The notes: generated from the letters alone by a model not told the origin. Shown: positions 45,073-54,784, numbered from the stretch's first letter. The stretch: DNA of 64,000 nucleotides from an uncultured Bacteroidota bacterium (GCA_937873155.1 CALMVZ010000036.1:1-64000); one strand, 5' to 3'. Numbers and translations are program-made.

Positions 45073-45732
45073 TTAATGTTTCGGTTCTTCTTTTTTTACT
45101 TCTGCAACTGCAGGTGTTGTTTTAGCTGTTGAATCAGCAACTGCTGTTTCTTTTGGCCCTTGTAATGTTTGTACGAACAATACTAATTTCCAACGCTCTT
45201 CTGTAGTTAAAATACTTGCATGGTTACCCATTAAACCTTTTCCGTAAGTGATAGAGTGGAAAATTTTTCCTTCAGGTAAATTTTTGATAGTGCCGCTGTT
45301 GTATGCAGGAGGAGCACCGGGTAATTTTTGCCCGACTTTTCCATCACCTGCACCTGTTGCACCATGACAATGAACGCAGTTCTTAGTATATAATAATTGT
45401 GCCTCAGCTAAAACTTCTGCAGAAGAAGCAATTGGGTTCTTTAAATATAAGCCTGCTTGCTCGTATCCTTCCGGTGTGTTTGGATATGCATAAGGAATAT
45501 AACCGCGTGCGATAGTTCCTTTAACAGGCATGAATTGTGTTGAATAAATATCATCACCATTGAATTTGGTTACACCATACACCTCAACAGAAGGCGAGCG
45601 GTACATGTCAGGCATAAATTCAACACCCGGACTGTTCGGATCTTTCTTGCCGTTTAGCATAAAGCCGCAGATGATCAGTAAAACCAGACCAATGATGCTT
45701 ACTGCTTTTATTGTATTATAATTTAGTTTCAT
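45073..45732 (-). CDS. actE: alternative complex III subunit ActE, monohaem cytochrome c
   Basis: It has 219 residues with an N-terminal membrane segment (VSIIGLVLLIICGFML) and one haem-binding CVHCH near residue 120 followed by GATGAGDGKVGQKLP. The axial Met is probably in the GLMGNHAS region. Its tail is charged (AVAEVKKEEPKH). It passes electrons from the ActA haems toward the oxidase CuA site, probably without a soluble carrier, because the oxidase is encoded in the same operon. Confidence 0.93.
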   Translation of the reverse strand: MKLNYNTIKAVSIIGLVLLIICGFMLNGKKDPNSPGVEFMPDMYRSPSVEVYGVTKFNGDDIYSTQFMPVKGTIARGYIPYAYPNTPEGYEQAGLYLKNPIASSAEVLAEAQLLYTKNCVHCHGATGAGDGKVGQKLPGAPPAYNSGTIKNLPEGKIFHSITYGKGLMGNHASILTTEERWKLVLFVQTLQGPKETAVADSTAKTTPAVAEVKKEEPKH

Positions 45733-45750
45733 ACTCTTAATACTTTAAAA

Positions 45751-46308
45751 TTAATATGGTGCCGGTATAAATAATGTTCCTTTATGATTTACCTCTTCAA
45801 CGCTGTGCTCTTTTAAAATAGCTTCTGCTTTTTTTGCCTGCTCATCGTTAAGTTCTAAGTACACTAAGAATTTATCATCAGTAGTTCTTGGGTCCGGATT
45901 TTTCGGACGAGCGCCCGGCACTAACATACAACGTAGTAAATAAGTTAACGCCATACCGTGAGCCGCACAAAATACAGTTGACTCGAAAGTGATCGGGATA
46001 AATGCAGGAACTGCAAAGTAATAAGCCCATGTTGGTTTACCACCAATATCACTGTTCCAATCGTGGATCATCATATACCACATCATCAATGTAGCTAAAC
46101 ATGTTCCGGTAATACCGTAAATGAAAGCGCAAATTGCTAAACGTGTTCTTGGTACACCAATAACTCCATCGATCCCGTGAACAGGAAAAGGTGTGAATAC
46201 ATCTTTAATACGAATACCTGATGCGCGCAACTTTTTGCAAGCTGCCATCATTGGCTCCTCGTCGCCAAACACACCGTGTATAATTTGTTTTGTTGTTCCA
46301 GTTGCCAT
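45751..46308 (-). CDS. actD: alternative complex III subunit ActD (DUF3341)
   Basis: It has 185 residues. An N-terminal cytoplasmic alpha/beta part (IIHGVFGDEEPMMAACKKLRASGIRIKDVFTPFPVHGID) is followed by two membrane helices (ICAFIYGITGTCLATLMMWYM and YYFAVPAFIPITFESTVFC). This is the DUF3341 arrangement of ActD. A small hairpin (46329-46346) sits between it and actC. Confidence 0.93.
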   Translation of the reverse strand: MATGTTKQIIHGVFGDEEPMMAACKKLRASGIRIKDVFTPFPVHGIDGVIGVPRTRLAICAFIYGITGTCLATLMMWYMMIHDWNSDIGGKPTWAYYFAVPAFIPITFESTVFCAAHGMALTYLLRCMLVPGARPKNPDPRTTDDKFLVYLELNDEQAKKAEAILKEHSVEEVNHKGTLFIPAPY

Positions 46309-46328
46309 ATTTTTTGTCTAATATTTAG

Positions 46329-46346
46329 CCGAAGGCTTCCCTTCGG
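46329..46346. repeat. small hairpin between actC and actD
   Basis: CCGAAGG-CTTC-CCTTCGG is a stable stem-loop inside the operon followed on the minus strand by AT-rich DNA. It could protect or process the transcript between the two genes. Confidence 0.5.
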
Positions 46347-46360
46347 GATATTTTTAAATT

Positions 46361-47764
46361 TTAGTGTGCGCTAATGTGTTCGTGTTTATGATTAGCGGCT
46401 GCTTTCTTTTGTGATTCACCTGATTGTTTCAAGATAGTTTTTAATTCAGCTTGTGCAATTACCGGGAAGAAACGGGAGAATAACAGGAAGAAGGTTCCGA
46501 ACATACCAATTGTACCAATGAAAATACCGATATCAATAAAGGACGGCGTATACGTGTTCCAGCTGGATGGTAAGAATGTACGTAATAAGGTAGGAACGAT
46601 AATTACGAAACGCTCGAACCACATACCGATGTTAACCACGATCGATAAAATGAATGTTGCTAAGATAGATGTACGAATTTTCTTGAACCAGAATAACTGC
46701 GGAGAGATAACGTTACAAGTCATCATCGCCCAATAACTCCATGATAACGGTCCGGTCGCACGGTTAAGGAATGCATATTGCTCCCACTCTACACCGGAGT
46801 ACCATGCCATGAATAATTCTGTTAAGTAAGCCACACCTACGATGGAACCTGTAACGATGATTACAATGTTCATGTACTCGATGTGCTTGATAGTTAAATA
46901 CGCTTCTAATTTGTAGATCTTACGCACCACTAACATTAGCGTTAATACCATTGCGAATCCTGAGAATACCGCACCGGACACGAAATAAGGAGGGAAGATC
47001 GTTGTATGCCAACCCGGAACGATAGACGTCGCGAAGTCGAAGGATACTATCGAGTGAACCGAGAATACGAGCGGAGTTGATAAACCTGCTAAAACTAAAG
47101 ATACTTCTTCGAAACGACTCCAGTGACGCGCGCTTCCGCCCCAACCGAATGATAGTAAACCGTACATTTTCTTTTGCCAAGGTTTGATAACGCGGTCGCG
47201 GATCATACCAAAGTCAGGAATTAAACCGATATACCAGAACACTAATGATACAGTGAAATAAGTAGATACCGCGAATACGTCCCATAATAATGGTGAGTTG
47301 AAGTTAGGCCACAATGAACCAAATTGATTTGGTAAAGGGAATAACATATAATCTAACCAGGGACGTCCGGTATGAAGTGTTACGAAGATCGCTGCACACA
47401 TTACGGCGAAGATCGTCATCGCTTCAGCTGAACGGTTGATAGCCATTCTCCATTTCTGGCGGAATAATAATAATACCGCAGAGATTAAAGTTCCGGCGTG
47501 ACCGATACCGATCCACCATACGAAGTTGGTGATATCCCATGCCCAGTCGGCTGAGTTGTTAGAGCCCCAGGCTCCGATACCCACACCAATGGTGTAAGCT
47601 AAACATCCTATACCCCAAAGGAAAGTCAGAGCAGAGATGGTCAATAGAATGTACCATCCTTTTGAAGCTTTACCTTCGATGGGAGCAATAATGTCATCAG
47701 TAATTTGTCGGTACGTTTTTGTACCTAAAATTAACGGTTCCCTGATTTCTGATTCTGCGTGCAT
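46361..47764 (-). CDS. actC: alternative complex III subunit ActC (NrfD-like quinol-binding)
   Basis: It has 467 residues and about ten helices of the NrfD/PsrC type. It starts with REPLILGTKTYRQITDDI and holds WWIGIGHAGTLISAVLLLFRQKWR, where the quinol-site His and Asp lie in the family, and STPLVFSVHSIVSFDFATSIVPGWH. The tail is His-rich (NHKHEHISAH). It is the quinol-oxidising side of the complex. It follows actB closely in the order actABCDEF. Confidence 0.95.
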   Translation of the reverse strand: MHAESEIREPLILGTKTYRQITDDIIAPIEGKASKGWYILLTISALTFLWGIGCLAYTIGVGIGAWGSNNSADWAWDITNFVWWIGIGHAGTLISAVLLLFRQKWRMAINRSAEAMTIFAVMCAAIFVTLHTGRPWLDYMLFPLPNQFGSLWPNFNSPLLWDVFAVSTYFTVSLVFWYIGLIPDFGMIRDRVIKPWQKKMYGLLSFGWGGSARHWSRFEEVSLVLAGLSTPLVFSVHSIVSFDFATSIVPGWHTTIFPPYFVSGAVFSGFAMVLTLMLVVRKIYKLEAYLTIKHIEYMNIVIIVTGSIVGVAYLTELFMAWYSGVEWEQYAFLNRATGPLSWSYWAMMTCNVISPQLFWFKKIRTSILATFILSIVVNIGMWFERFVIIVPTLLRTFLPSSWNTYTPSFIDIGIFIGTIGMFGTFFLLFSRFFPVIAQAELKTILKQSGESQKKAAANHKHEHISAH

Positions 47765-47789
47765 ATCTTTTATTTAATATGATTAATAT

Positions 47790-50700
47790 TTATGCGTGTT
47801 TTTCTTCGTGCTTTTCTTCTGTTTTGTGTTCGCTGCCATGAGCTTTCTCATGATGCATTTCCTCTTCCTGATTTCTAACTTTTACCAAGTAAGATACAGT
47901 AGGTTTTACGCCAAGTTCCTCTAACATGAAATAGTTACGGTTATCAGCTCTCCATTTAGAGATCTCTGAATTCTCATCATTCACATCACCGAACATGATA
48001 GCGTTTGTAGGACAAGCTTGCTGACAAGCAGTTCTGATAGCGCCGTCAACAAGCGGAGCTCCTGCTTTCTTAGCAGTTAACTTACCATCCTGTACGCGTT
48101 GTGCACACATTGAACATTTTTCCATTACACCGCGGGAACGAACAACTACATCCGGATTTAAAACCATACGTCCTAATTCCTGTTGCGCAGGATTTACATC
48201 AGCGAACCAAGTGTTAGCGTTATAGTTGAACCAGTTGAAACGACGAACTTTGAAAGGACAGTTGTTCGCGCAGTAACGTGTACCGATACAACGGTTGTAA
48301 GTCATCATATTTAAACCTTCGTTACTGTGGCTGGTAGCTAATACCGGACAAACAGTTTCGCAAGGCGCGTGGTTACAGTGTTGACACATGATCGGCTGGA
48401 AAGAAACTTTCGGATTATTCGAAGGAGTCTCAAGATCCAGGTTCATTTGTTTGTAACCGATATGTTCCTCTGCAGCTTTTTCTTTGGTCATATCAGAAGA
48501 ATAGTAACGGTCGATACGTAACCAGTACATATCGCGTGTTCTTCCGATCTCTTTTTTACCTACAACAGCAACGTTATTTTCAGCACCGCAGGCAACAACG
48601 CAAGCTGCACATCCGATACAAGCTGTCATATCAATACTCAATCCCCACTTGTGGTTTGGACGAGCGTAATCATCCCAAAGATCAACTTCAGCAATAGGAA
48701 CTTTACCATTATGAGTTGTCATCATGGTAGCCGGGTTCCAAACTTCTTTATCTTTTGTTTTGTATTCGTTAAAAGAAACTTCACGCAAGATCGCTTCTTC
48801 ACGACCCATAATTGTATGCTGGATCTGAGTTGCAGAGAACTGGTGAGTTCCTTCTGCTTTTGCGATACTTGCTACTGAGGTGTTTTGAATTGTGTTATTA
48901 GTTACGTTCAGGAATGCAAACGCGTTAACACCTACTCCATTCGCCACTTTTAATTTTTTTGCAGTGCGTCCGTAACCCAGAGCTAAACCAATAGTTCCAG
49001 GTGCTTGTCCCGGTTGAGGATAAACAGGAGCTGTAACAGAAACACCATTAACTGTAATGGTAGCAATGCTTCCCATAATATCCTGGCGTAACATTTCGTT
49101 CATGCCCATTGCTTTTACATCAGCAGGAGCCATAGTAATGTAATTATCCCAGGTTACTTTAGAGATAGGGTCAGGTAATTCCATTAACCATGGGTTATTG
49201 GATTGGTTACCATTTCCTAAACCAACTTTTTCGTAAACTGCTAATTCATATGCACCACCTTTAACTGAAGTCGCCATTGAAGCAGCTTTGTTATAATCCG
49301 GTGTAGGTAATGTTTCAGATACAGGAGCAACTATTTCTTCTTTAACAGGGGTCTCAACTTTAGTTGTATCTGCTACTGCAGCAACTGCAATGCCATTCAT
49401 GATCGGCATGCCTGCGGAATCTTTTGCCATTACAACAGCAGGGGTTTCTTTAGCAACATTCACTTTTAAAACACCATCGTGTAAAGTGTGAGCCCAGAAA
49501 GAAGCGAAATCCAGATACTTTCCTTGTTGAGGGAAAATATGATTTTGCCAGTATGCTTGTAAGTAAGTATAGTAATTTGATTTTACACCTGCCCAGGCTA
49601 ATAATGTATCCTGGAACTGACGTGTACCTTCGTAACGCGGTGCCGAGAAGATCGGATTGATAGTTGGTTGTTGTAAACTAAAGTGACCTGCTTTTGGATT
49701 TGCATCACCCCATGATTCTAAATAATGGTGATCAGGGCAAACCACATCAGCCATTTCAGAGGTCTCATCCATTACAGAAGAGAAAGAAACTTTTGTTGCT
49801 ACCTTTTTATAAGCTTCAGCAAATTTTAGAGATGCAGGAGCAGTATAAACAGGATTACAGTTGTGAGTTAAGATCACAGAAATTTTTCCTGCGCTCATAT
49901 CAGCAACCAGATCAGTGAATGCTTTATCGTCAGCTTGTTTTAAGTTCGAGTAATTAACGTAATCAACAGTTTTGCCATAGTTATCTAACATCTTGTTGAT
50001 GCCGTTAACTAAAGTTTGAATGCCTTCATCATTTGAACCTGCAACAACTAATGAATTACCTTTATTCTCAACTAATTCTTTAGCAATTTTTGCGATCGCT
50101 TTTTCTGCTTCTGCATTTCCTAATTTAGTTTCTGCAGAAACTTTTGATGCGCCTGTTGCACCTGCAACTTCATTATATAAAGCTGCAACAACTTTACCGT
50201 ACTCCGATGGCTTAACCATGTAGCGGTAATCAGCGTTCGCGCCTGTTAATGATAAGTTAGCTTCGAAATGATAATGTTTGCTCATTACCGGATTTTCTTT
50301 GCTCACTTTACGGCCTTTGCTGTATTGGTTTGCAAATTCTATCGGGCTTAACCATGTACCTAAAAAGTCGCAGGCAATACCAACAATAGTTTTTGCTTTA
50401 GTGAAATTGTATGAAGAAATTACATTCTTACCAAATACATTTTTATTAGCTGCATTTAAAGCTGAATAAGAAACTGCATCGTAAGTAACGTGTTTTGCTT
50501 TCGGATATTTTGCTGTGAACTCGGCAACTACTGCTTTTGTTGAAGGACTGATAACAGATGAAGTTAAGATCGCGATCTCGCCGCTTCCTAAAGCTTTTGC
50601 AACTGTTTCATCAGCATTCTTCCAGGTTGTATAAACACCTTTTAATGTCGGGCCATATAAACGCGCGCCATCATACAAACCAAGTACTGAAGCTTGAACA

Positions 50701-51104
50701 CGTGCACTTGTAGCACCGTGAGAAATTTTTGAAAGCTCATTACCTTCAATTTTTACAGGACGGCCTTCGCGTGTTTTAACTAAAACAGATGCGTAATCGT
50801 GACCATCATAAAAAGTTGAAGCATACCAGTTAGCTACACCGGGTGTAACTTCTTCCGGCTTTACAACATAAGGAATTGCTTTGTTAACAGGAGTTTCACA
50901 GGCGGCTAATGCAACTGCAGCTGTAGAAAAGCCCATTACTTTTAAGAAATCACGGCGGCTTGTGCCGGATTTTTCTTCCTCTTCTCCGTTTAGAAATTCA
51001 TCTATCGGAAGTGGTTCAGCAAACTCGCTCTGATGTTGCTTTAAAAACTCAGGGCTTTCATTTAATTCTGATAAGCCTCTCCAGTATTTTTTTGACATAG
51101 ACAT
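47790..51104 (-). CDS. actB: alternative complex III subunit ActB (iron-sulfur, molybdopterin-like)
   Basis: It has 1104 residues. The N-terminus has a Tat signal with lipobox (TSRRDFLKVMGFSTAAVALAAC, written here in parts RRDFLKVMG and LAAC). A long molybdopterin-oxidoreductase-like region without the cofactor follows. The C-terminal part has ferredoxin-like Cys clusters: CIGCAACVVACGAENN, CQHCNHAPCETVCP, CIGTRYCANNCPFKVR, CSMCAQRVQ and CQQACP. In the family these hold three 4Fe-4S and one 3Fe-4S clusters. It carries electrons from ActC to the ActA haems. The C-terminal tail is His/Glu/Lys-rich. Confidence 0.96.
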   Translation of the reverse strand: MSMSKKYWRGLSELNESPEFLKQHQSEFAEPLPIDEFLNGEEEEKSGTSRRDFLKVMGFSTAAVALAACETPVNKAIPYVVKPEEVTPGVANWYASTFYDGHDYASVLVKTREGRPVKIEGNELSKISHGATSARVQASVLGLYDGARLYGPTLKGVYTTWKNADETVAKALGSGEIAILTSSVISPSTKAVVAEFTAKYPKAKHVTYDAVSYSALNAANKNVFGKNVISSYNFTKAKTIVGIACDFLGTWLSPIEFANQYSKGRKVSKENPVMSKHYHFEANLSLTGANADYRYMVKPSEYGKVVAALYNEVAGATGASKVSAETKLGNAEAEKAIAKIAKELVENKGNSLVVAGSNDEGIQTLVNGINKMLDNYGKTVDYVNYSNLKQADDKAFTDLVADMSAGKISVILTHNCNPVYTAPASLKFAEAYKKVATKVSFSSVMDETSEMADVVCPDHHYLESWGDANPKAGHFSLQQPTINPIFSAPRYEGTRQFQDTLLAWAGVKSNYYTYLQAYWQNHIFPQQGKYLDFASFWAHTLHDGVLKVNVAKETPAVVMAKDSAGMPIMNGIAVAAVADTTKVETPVKEEIVAPVSETLPTPDYNKAASMATSVKGGAYELAVYEKVGLGNGNQSNNPWLMELPDPISKVTWDNYITMAPADVKAMGMNEMLRQDIMGSIATITVNGVSVTAPVYPQPGQAPGTIGLALGYGRTAKKLKVANGVGVNAFAFLNVTNNTIQNTSVASIAKAEGTHQFSATQIQHTIMGREEAILREVSFNEYKTKDKEVWNPATMMTTHNGKVPIAEVDLWDDYARPNHKWGLSIDMTACIGCAACVVACGAENNVAVVGKKEIGRTRDMYWLRIDRYYSSDMTKEKAAEEHIGYKQMNLDLETPSNNPKVSFQPIMCQHCNHAPCETVCPVLATSHSNEGLNMMTYNRCIGTRYCANNCPFKVRRFNWFNYNANTWFADVNPAQQELGRMVLNPDVVVRSRGVMEKCSMCAQRVQDGKLTAKKAGAPLVDGAIRTACQQACPTNAIMFGDVNDENSEISKWRADNRNYFMLEELGVKPTVSYLVKVRNQEEEMHHEKAHGSEHKTEEKHEEKHA

Positions 51105-51132
51105 CTATATAATTATCGTTAGTACCGCTTTA

Positions 51133-52428
51133 TTAATAATGACATTTTTGACACTCCAATCCACCAATTTTATCAACGGTGAATTTCACATCGTACTGTC
51201 CTTTGTATTTTTCTTTTAATGCTTTGTGAAGGCGGTCGTAATATGCATTGCCTTCCATTGCCACTTCAGTTGTGCGGTGACAATCTACACACCATCTCAT
51301 AGTAAGCGGAGCTTTTTGCTCAACAGTGGTCATTGCCTTTACGTCGCCATGACATTTTGCGCAATCAATCTTACCAACTACAACGTGCTGTGAGTGATTG
51401 AAGTAAACGTGATCAGGTAAGTTGTGAACTTTTAACCATGCAAGAGGATGTTGTTTGCTTGCATCATTCGGATTCCACTTATTCGGATCAGCAGGGTCAA
51501 AACCTGCAGCGTAATGGATCTTAGCGATCTCGTCCTTACCCGTGGTAGCACCTTCCTGAATTCCTTTGTGGCAATTCATACAAACGTTAACTGAAGGGAT
51601 ACCTGCGTGACGTGATTTTTCAACTGTGTTGTGGCAGTATTGACAAGCGATCTCGTTGTCGCCAGCGTGAATTTTGTGAGAGAATTTAATTGGCTGTTCA
51701 GGATGATAACCTTTGTTCGTTTCCCAATCGTAATAAACTCCGATATCGTAACAAGCATCCCAACAACTCTTCATTCCGATGAAACCAATGATGATGCACA
51801 TTACACCAACAAAACGACGGTGCCCGGACATCCATAATTTTGCTTCCTCAAAGAAAGTCAAATCAGGACTTTCTGGTTTGCCTTCAGTGCGGTTAGCAGA
51901 GTTTTGTAACGAAGTACGAACGCTGCGGAAAGTAGTGATCATGATGGCTAACAACACAATGATCCCAAGAACTAAGTAAAGTGGTTCAATGCCCGGTTTT
52001 ACTTCTTCACCTTCAGTACCGGTACCACCCGCAGGTTTACCAGGAACTACAACGACCGGAGCAGGGCCTTTTAAAAATCCGATGATCGCGTCAACATCTT
52101 CAGCTTTTAATTCAGCTTCGAAAACGTTCATTGCTGCTTTTCCGTTCTCGGTATAGATCTTATTCGCATAAGCATCTCCGCTTTTGATCATTTTTTCATT
52201 GTTCAGGATCCAACGGTTGATCCAGTCTCCAGGAGGAACGCGGTCGAACACACCCTTTAAACCAGGACCGGTTAATTTCTGATCAGTGTGAGAGTAGTGA
52301 CAAACAGCACACTTTGCCTTGAATAATTTTGCTCCGTCCGCAGCCTTGATGTTGCCTGAAAACAGGACCAACATCATAGCGATGCCAAGCAGGGATTTGA
52401 AAGAAAAATGAAACATACGATTATACAT
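51133..52428 (-). CDS. actA: alternative complex III subunit ActA, multihaem cytochrome c
   Basis: The start is set at the Met at 52428 (MYNRMFHFSF), since the frame from 52473 has a non-hydrophobic leader. About 431 residues follow. Six CxxCH motifs are visible: CAVCH near residue 40 in an N-terminal class I cytochrome domain, then CQYCH, CMNCH, CAKCH, CVDCH and CQKCH in the C-terminal half after a membrane helix (LYLVLGIIVLLAIMITTF). The first domain thus adds a haem to the pentahaem core. It is first in the operon, so expression is set by the promoter at 52496-52524. Confidence 0.94.
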   Translation of the reverse strand: MYNRMFHFSFKSLLGIAMMLVLFSGNIKAADGAKLFKAKCAVCHYSHTDQKLTGPGLKGVFDRVPPGDWINRWILNNEKMIKSGDAYANKIYTENGKAAMNVFEAELKAEDVDAIIGFLKGPAPVVVVPGKPAGGTGTEGEEVKPGIEPLYLVLGIIVLLAIMITTFRSVRTSLQNSANRTEGKPESPDLTFFEEAKLWMSGHRRFVGVMCIIIGFIGMKSCWDACYDIGVYYDWETNKGYHPEQPIKFSHKIHAGDNEIACQYCHNTVEKSRHAGIPSVNVCMNCHKGIQEGATTGKDEIAKIHYAAGFDPADPNKWNPNDASKQHPLAWLKVHNLPDHVYFNHSQHVVVGKIDCAKCHGDVKAMTTVEQKAPLTMRWCVDCHRTTEVAMEGNAYYDRLHKALKEKYKGQYDVKFTVDKIGGLECQKCHY

Positions 52429-52495
52429 ATTTTTACGGGCAGAATTCCCGGGGTTTTTATGGATAGATGACACTATAATGACAGTTTATTGGGGG

Positions 52496-52524
52496 CAAAT
52501 TTAGCAGAAGTAATGAGATGTAAA
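52496..52524 (-). promoter_or_regulatory. promoter of the act-cox operon
   Basis: On the minus strand TTTA (52524-52521), 17 bp, then TAAATTTG (52503-52496), an exact -7 consensus. It lies about 68 bp before the preferred actA start and drives eight genes. Confidence 0.65.
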
Positions 52525-52680
52525 TCGGATTATTTAAATATTTTTAACACATTTGGTAATTTATAATAATTCTAAATAAGGGCGATCTGACCAATGTCAA
52601 TTTTCAATCGATAAAGCTTATTTTGGATCAAAAATTAGTTTTCAGTGCGCTTAATCGTACCTTTGAAATGACCTCTGATT

Positions 52681-53691
52681 TTGAAAGAATTTAAGCTCAT
52701 ACTTGCCAAATTAAGTTTTGGGAAAATACTGAACGCAGCAAGGGTTTTTACATCTTACTATGTATCAAAAATTTACAAGAAACCGCTTATAAAAGCGTTT
52801 CCGATCAGTATCTCCATCGAACCAACAACCAGCTGCAATTTACGTTGTCCGGAATGTCCGAGCGGCCTCCGACAATTTACCCGGCCAACCGGCATGCTGG
52901 ATCAGGACTTTTTTAAAAAAATAATTTCTGAGCTTAAAAATACGCTCATAAATCTGACCTTTTATTTTCAGGGCGAACCTTATTTAAATCCGAAGTTTTT
53001 GGACATGGTGAAGCACGCTTCTGAAAACGGAATCTTCACCATAACGAGCACAAATGCCCATTATTTAAATGATGAAAATGCTAAGAAAACTATTGAAAGC
53101 CAATTAGATAAGTTGATAATTTCAGTTGATGGGACGACCCAGGAAACATACGAGCAATACCGGATCGGCGGCGACCTGAACAAAGTTATAGAAGGTACTA
53201 AAAATATTGTAAAATGGCGGAAACAATTGAAGAGTAAGAGGCCATTAATTGTGTTCCAATTTTTGGTAGTAAAACCGAACGAACATCAAATTTCTGATGT
53301 TTACAAACTGGCTGAAGAATTAGGTGTTGATGATGTGAAATTAAAAACGGCTCAAGTTTATGATTTCGAAAACGGAAATGATCTCATCCCTGAAAACGAA
53401 AAATACGCGCGCTACCAACAAAATTCAAAAGGAAAATGGTCGATCAAAAATAAATTACTGAATCAATGCTGGAGAATGTGGAGCGGTTGTGTGATCACCT
53501 GGGACGGGCTCATTGTTCCCTGCTGTTTTGATAAAGATGCGAAACACCAACTAGGCGATCTGAAAGAAAAAACTTTTAAAACTATCTGGTTGTCGGAAGG
53601 CTATATGAATTTCAGAAGATCAATTCTTAAGTCGAGGAAAGAAATTGACATTTGCACCAATTGTACAGAGGGAACTAAAGTGTGGGCTTAG
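52681..53691 (+). CDS. radical SAM/SPASM protein (TTG start)
   Basis: It has 336 residues. The radical SAM cluster motif TTSCNLRCPECPSG (CxxxCxxC) lies near residue 55. The C-terminal SPASM part has CWRMWSGCVITWDGLIVPCC and CTNC. Together they bind extra iron-sulfur clusters. The start is TTG: an in-frame TGA sits 12 bp upstream, and there is no Met before the cluster motif. The nearby ATG at 52668 is in another frame. The target is unknown. Its TAG stop overlaps the TAA stop of the convergent HemD-like gene (shared bases 53688-53691). Confidence 0.9.
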   Translation: MKEFKLILAKLSFGKILNAARVFTSYYVSKIYKKPLIKAFPISISIEPTTSCNLRCPECPSGLRQFTRPTGMLDQDFFKKIISELKNTLINLTFYFQGEPYLNPKFLDMVKHASENGIFTITSTNAHYLNDENAKKTIESQLDKLIISVDGTTQETYEQYRIGGDLNKVIEGTKNIVKWRKQLKSKRPLIVFQFLVVKPNEHQISDVYKLAEELGVDDVKLKTAQVYDFENGNDLIPENEKYARYQQNSKGKWSIKNKLLNQCWRMWSGCVITWDGLIVPCCFDKDAKHQLGDLKEKTFKTIWLSEGYMNFRRSILKSRKEIDICTNCTEGTKVWA

Positions 53692-54779
53692 CGTTTATTC
53701 GCTTCTTTTACGTAAGCATCTATTGCACCACTCATACTCGGATTTTGAGGATTCGGTGCAAAAATATCTAAACGATATCCTAATTGTTTTACGTTCTGCG
53801 CAGTGGCATGACCAAAAGCTGCAATACGTGTATTCCCTTGTTTAAAATTAGGGAAGTTTTGTTTCAGAGAACGGATCCCCGCAGGAGTAAAGAATACGAT
53901 CATATCGTAATCGTTCAGATTTTTTATATCTGACAGATCAGCAGAAACAGTTCTGTAAATAACTGCTTTTGTATACTGGATCTGCAATTCATCAAGGAAA
54001 TCCACAATTTGTTCTTTGTGAACATCAGAAACCGGCAACAGGAATTTTTCCTCGCGGTTCTTACGGATCACATCAACAAGATCGATGATAGTTCCGTGTC
54101 CGAAGAAAATTTTACGCTTACGGTACTGGATATATTTCTGAAGATAGTATGCTGTTTGTTCGTTGATGCAAAAATACTTCATCGTTTCAGGAACGGTAAT
54201 ACGCATCTCGTTACACACACGGAAATAATGATCGACCGATTGTTTACTGGTTAAAATTACTGCATGATGTTGTAAGATATCGACGCGTTGTGCCCTGAAA
54301 TCAAGTGCAGAAACGCCCTCTACTTTAATGAATTGGCGGAAGTGAACAAATAAAGAATGTTTACGTGCTAATTCAATATATGGGTTCTTATCATTCTCAG
54401 GTTTTGGCTGGGAAACTAATATGTTCTTTACTCTTGTTTTCGGGTGAGTGCTGACCTCTATAACAGGAAGCGGCGGCGGTGTATAAAGCGGTTGTTTCGC
54501 GTTCTTACGTTCTTTCTTTACTACAACAACTTCTTCTTTTTTAATTTTTTCCGGCTTAGGTGCTTTTTCTGCTACTTTTTTTGCGGGTTTAACTACCGCT
54601 TTTTTTATAGCTTTTTTAGGCTTCAGTGCTTTTTTAGCTTTTGCAACAATTTTTTTCTTAACCGGTTTTTTTGATGACTTTTTTACGGCTGTTTTTTTAG
54701 CAGACTTCTGTTTTTTTGCTTTAGTGGCTTTCCCCCCGCTCTTCTTAACAGACTTCGATCTTATTTTTTTAGCCGCCAT
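53688..54779 (-). CDS. uroporphyrinogen-III synthase homologue with lysine-rich tail
   Basis: It has 363 residues. Residues 1 to about 95 are a repeated Lys/Ala/Pro tract (KKSGGKATKAKKQKSAKK type), like histone H1 tails, with no predicted fold. After the PPPLPV linker comes a HemD domain (residues ~115-360) with KNILVSQPKPE, HHAVILTSKQSVDHYF, TAYYLQKYI, LLPVSDVHKEQIVDFL, IVFFTPAGIRSLKQNF and IAAFGHATAQNVKQLG. A complete HemD is already fused to HemC (7116-8693), so this may be a paralogue with changed function or a second synthase. It follows DUF4271 by 5 bp. Confidence 0.82.
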   Translation of the reverse strand: MAAKKIRSKSVKKSGGKATKAKKQKSAKKTAVKKSSKKPVKKKIVAKAKKALKPKKAIKKAVVKPAKKVAEKAPKPEKIKKEEVVVVKKERKNAKQPLYTPPPLPVIEVSTHPKTRVKNILVSQPKPENDKNPYIELARKHSLFVHFRQFIKVEGVSALDFRAQRVDILQHHAVILTSKQSVDHYFRVCNEMRITVPETMKYFCINEQTAYYLQKYIQYRKRKIFFGHGTIIDLVDVIRKNREEKFLLPVSDVHKEQIVDFLDELQIQYTKAVIYRTVSADLSDIKNLNDYDMIVFFTPAGIRSLKQNFPNFKQGNTRIAAFGHATAQNVKQLGYRLDIFAPNPQNPSMSGAIDAYVKEANKR

Positions 54780-54784
54780 ATGAT

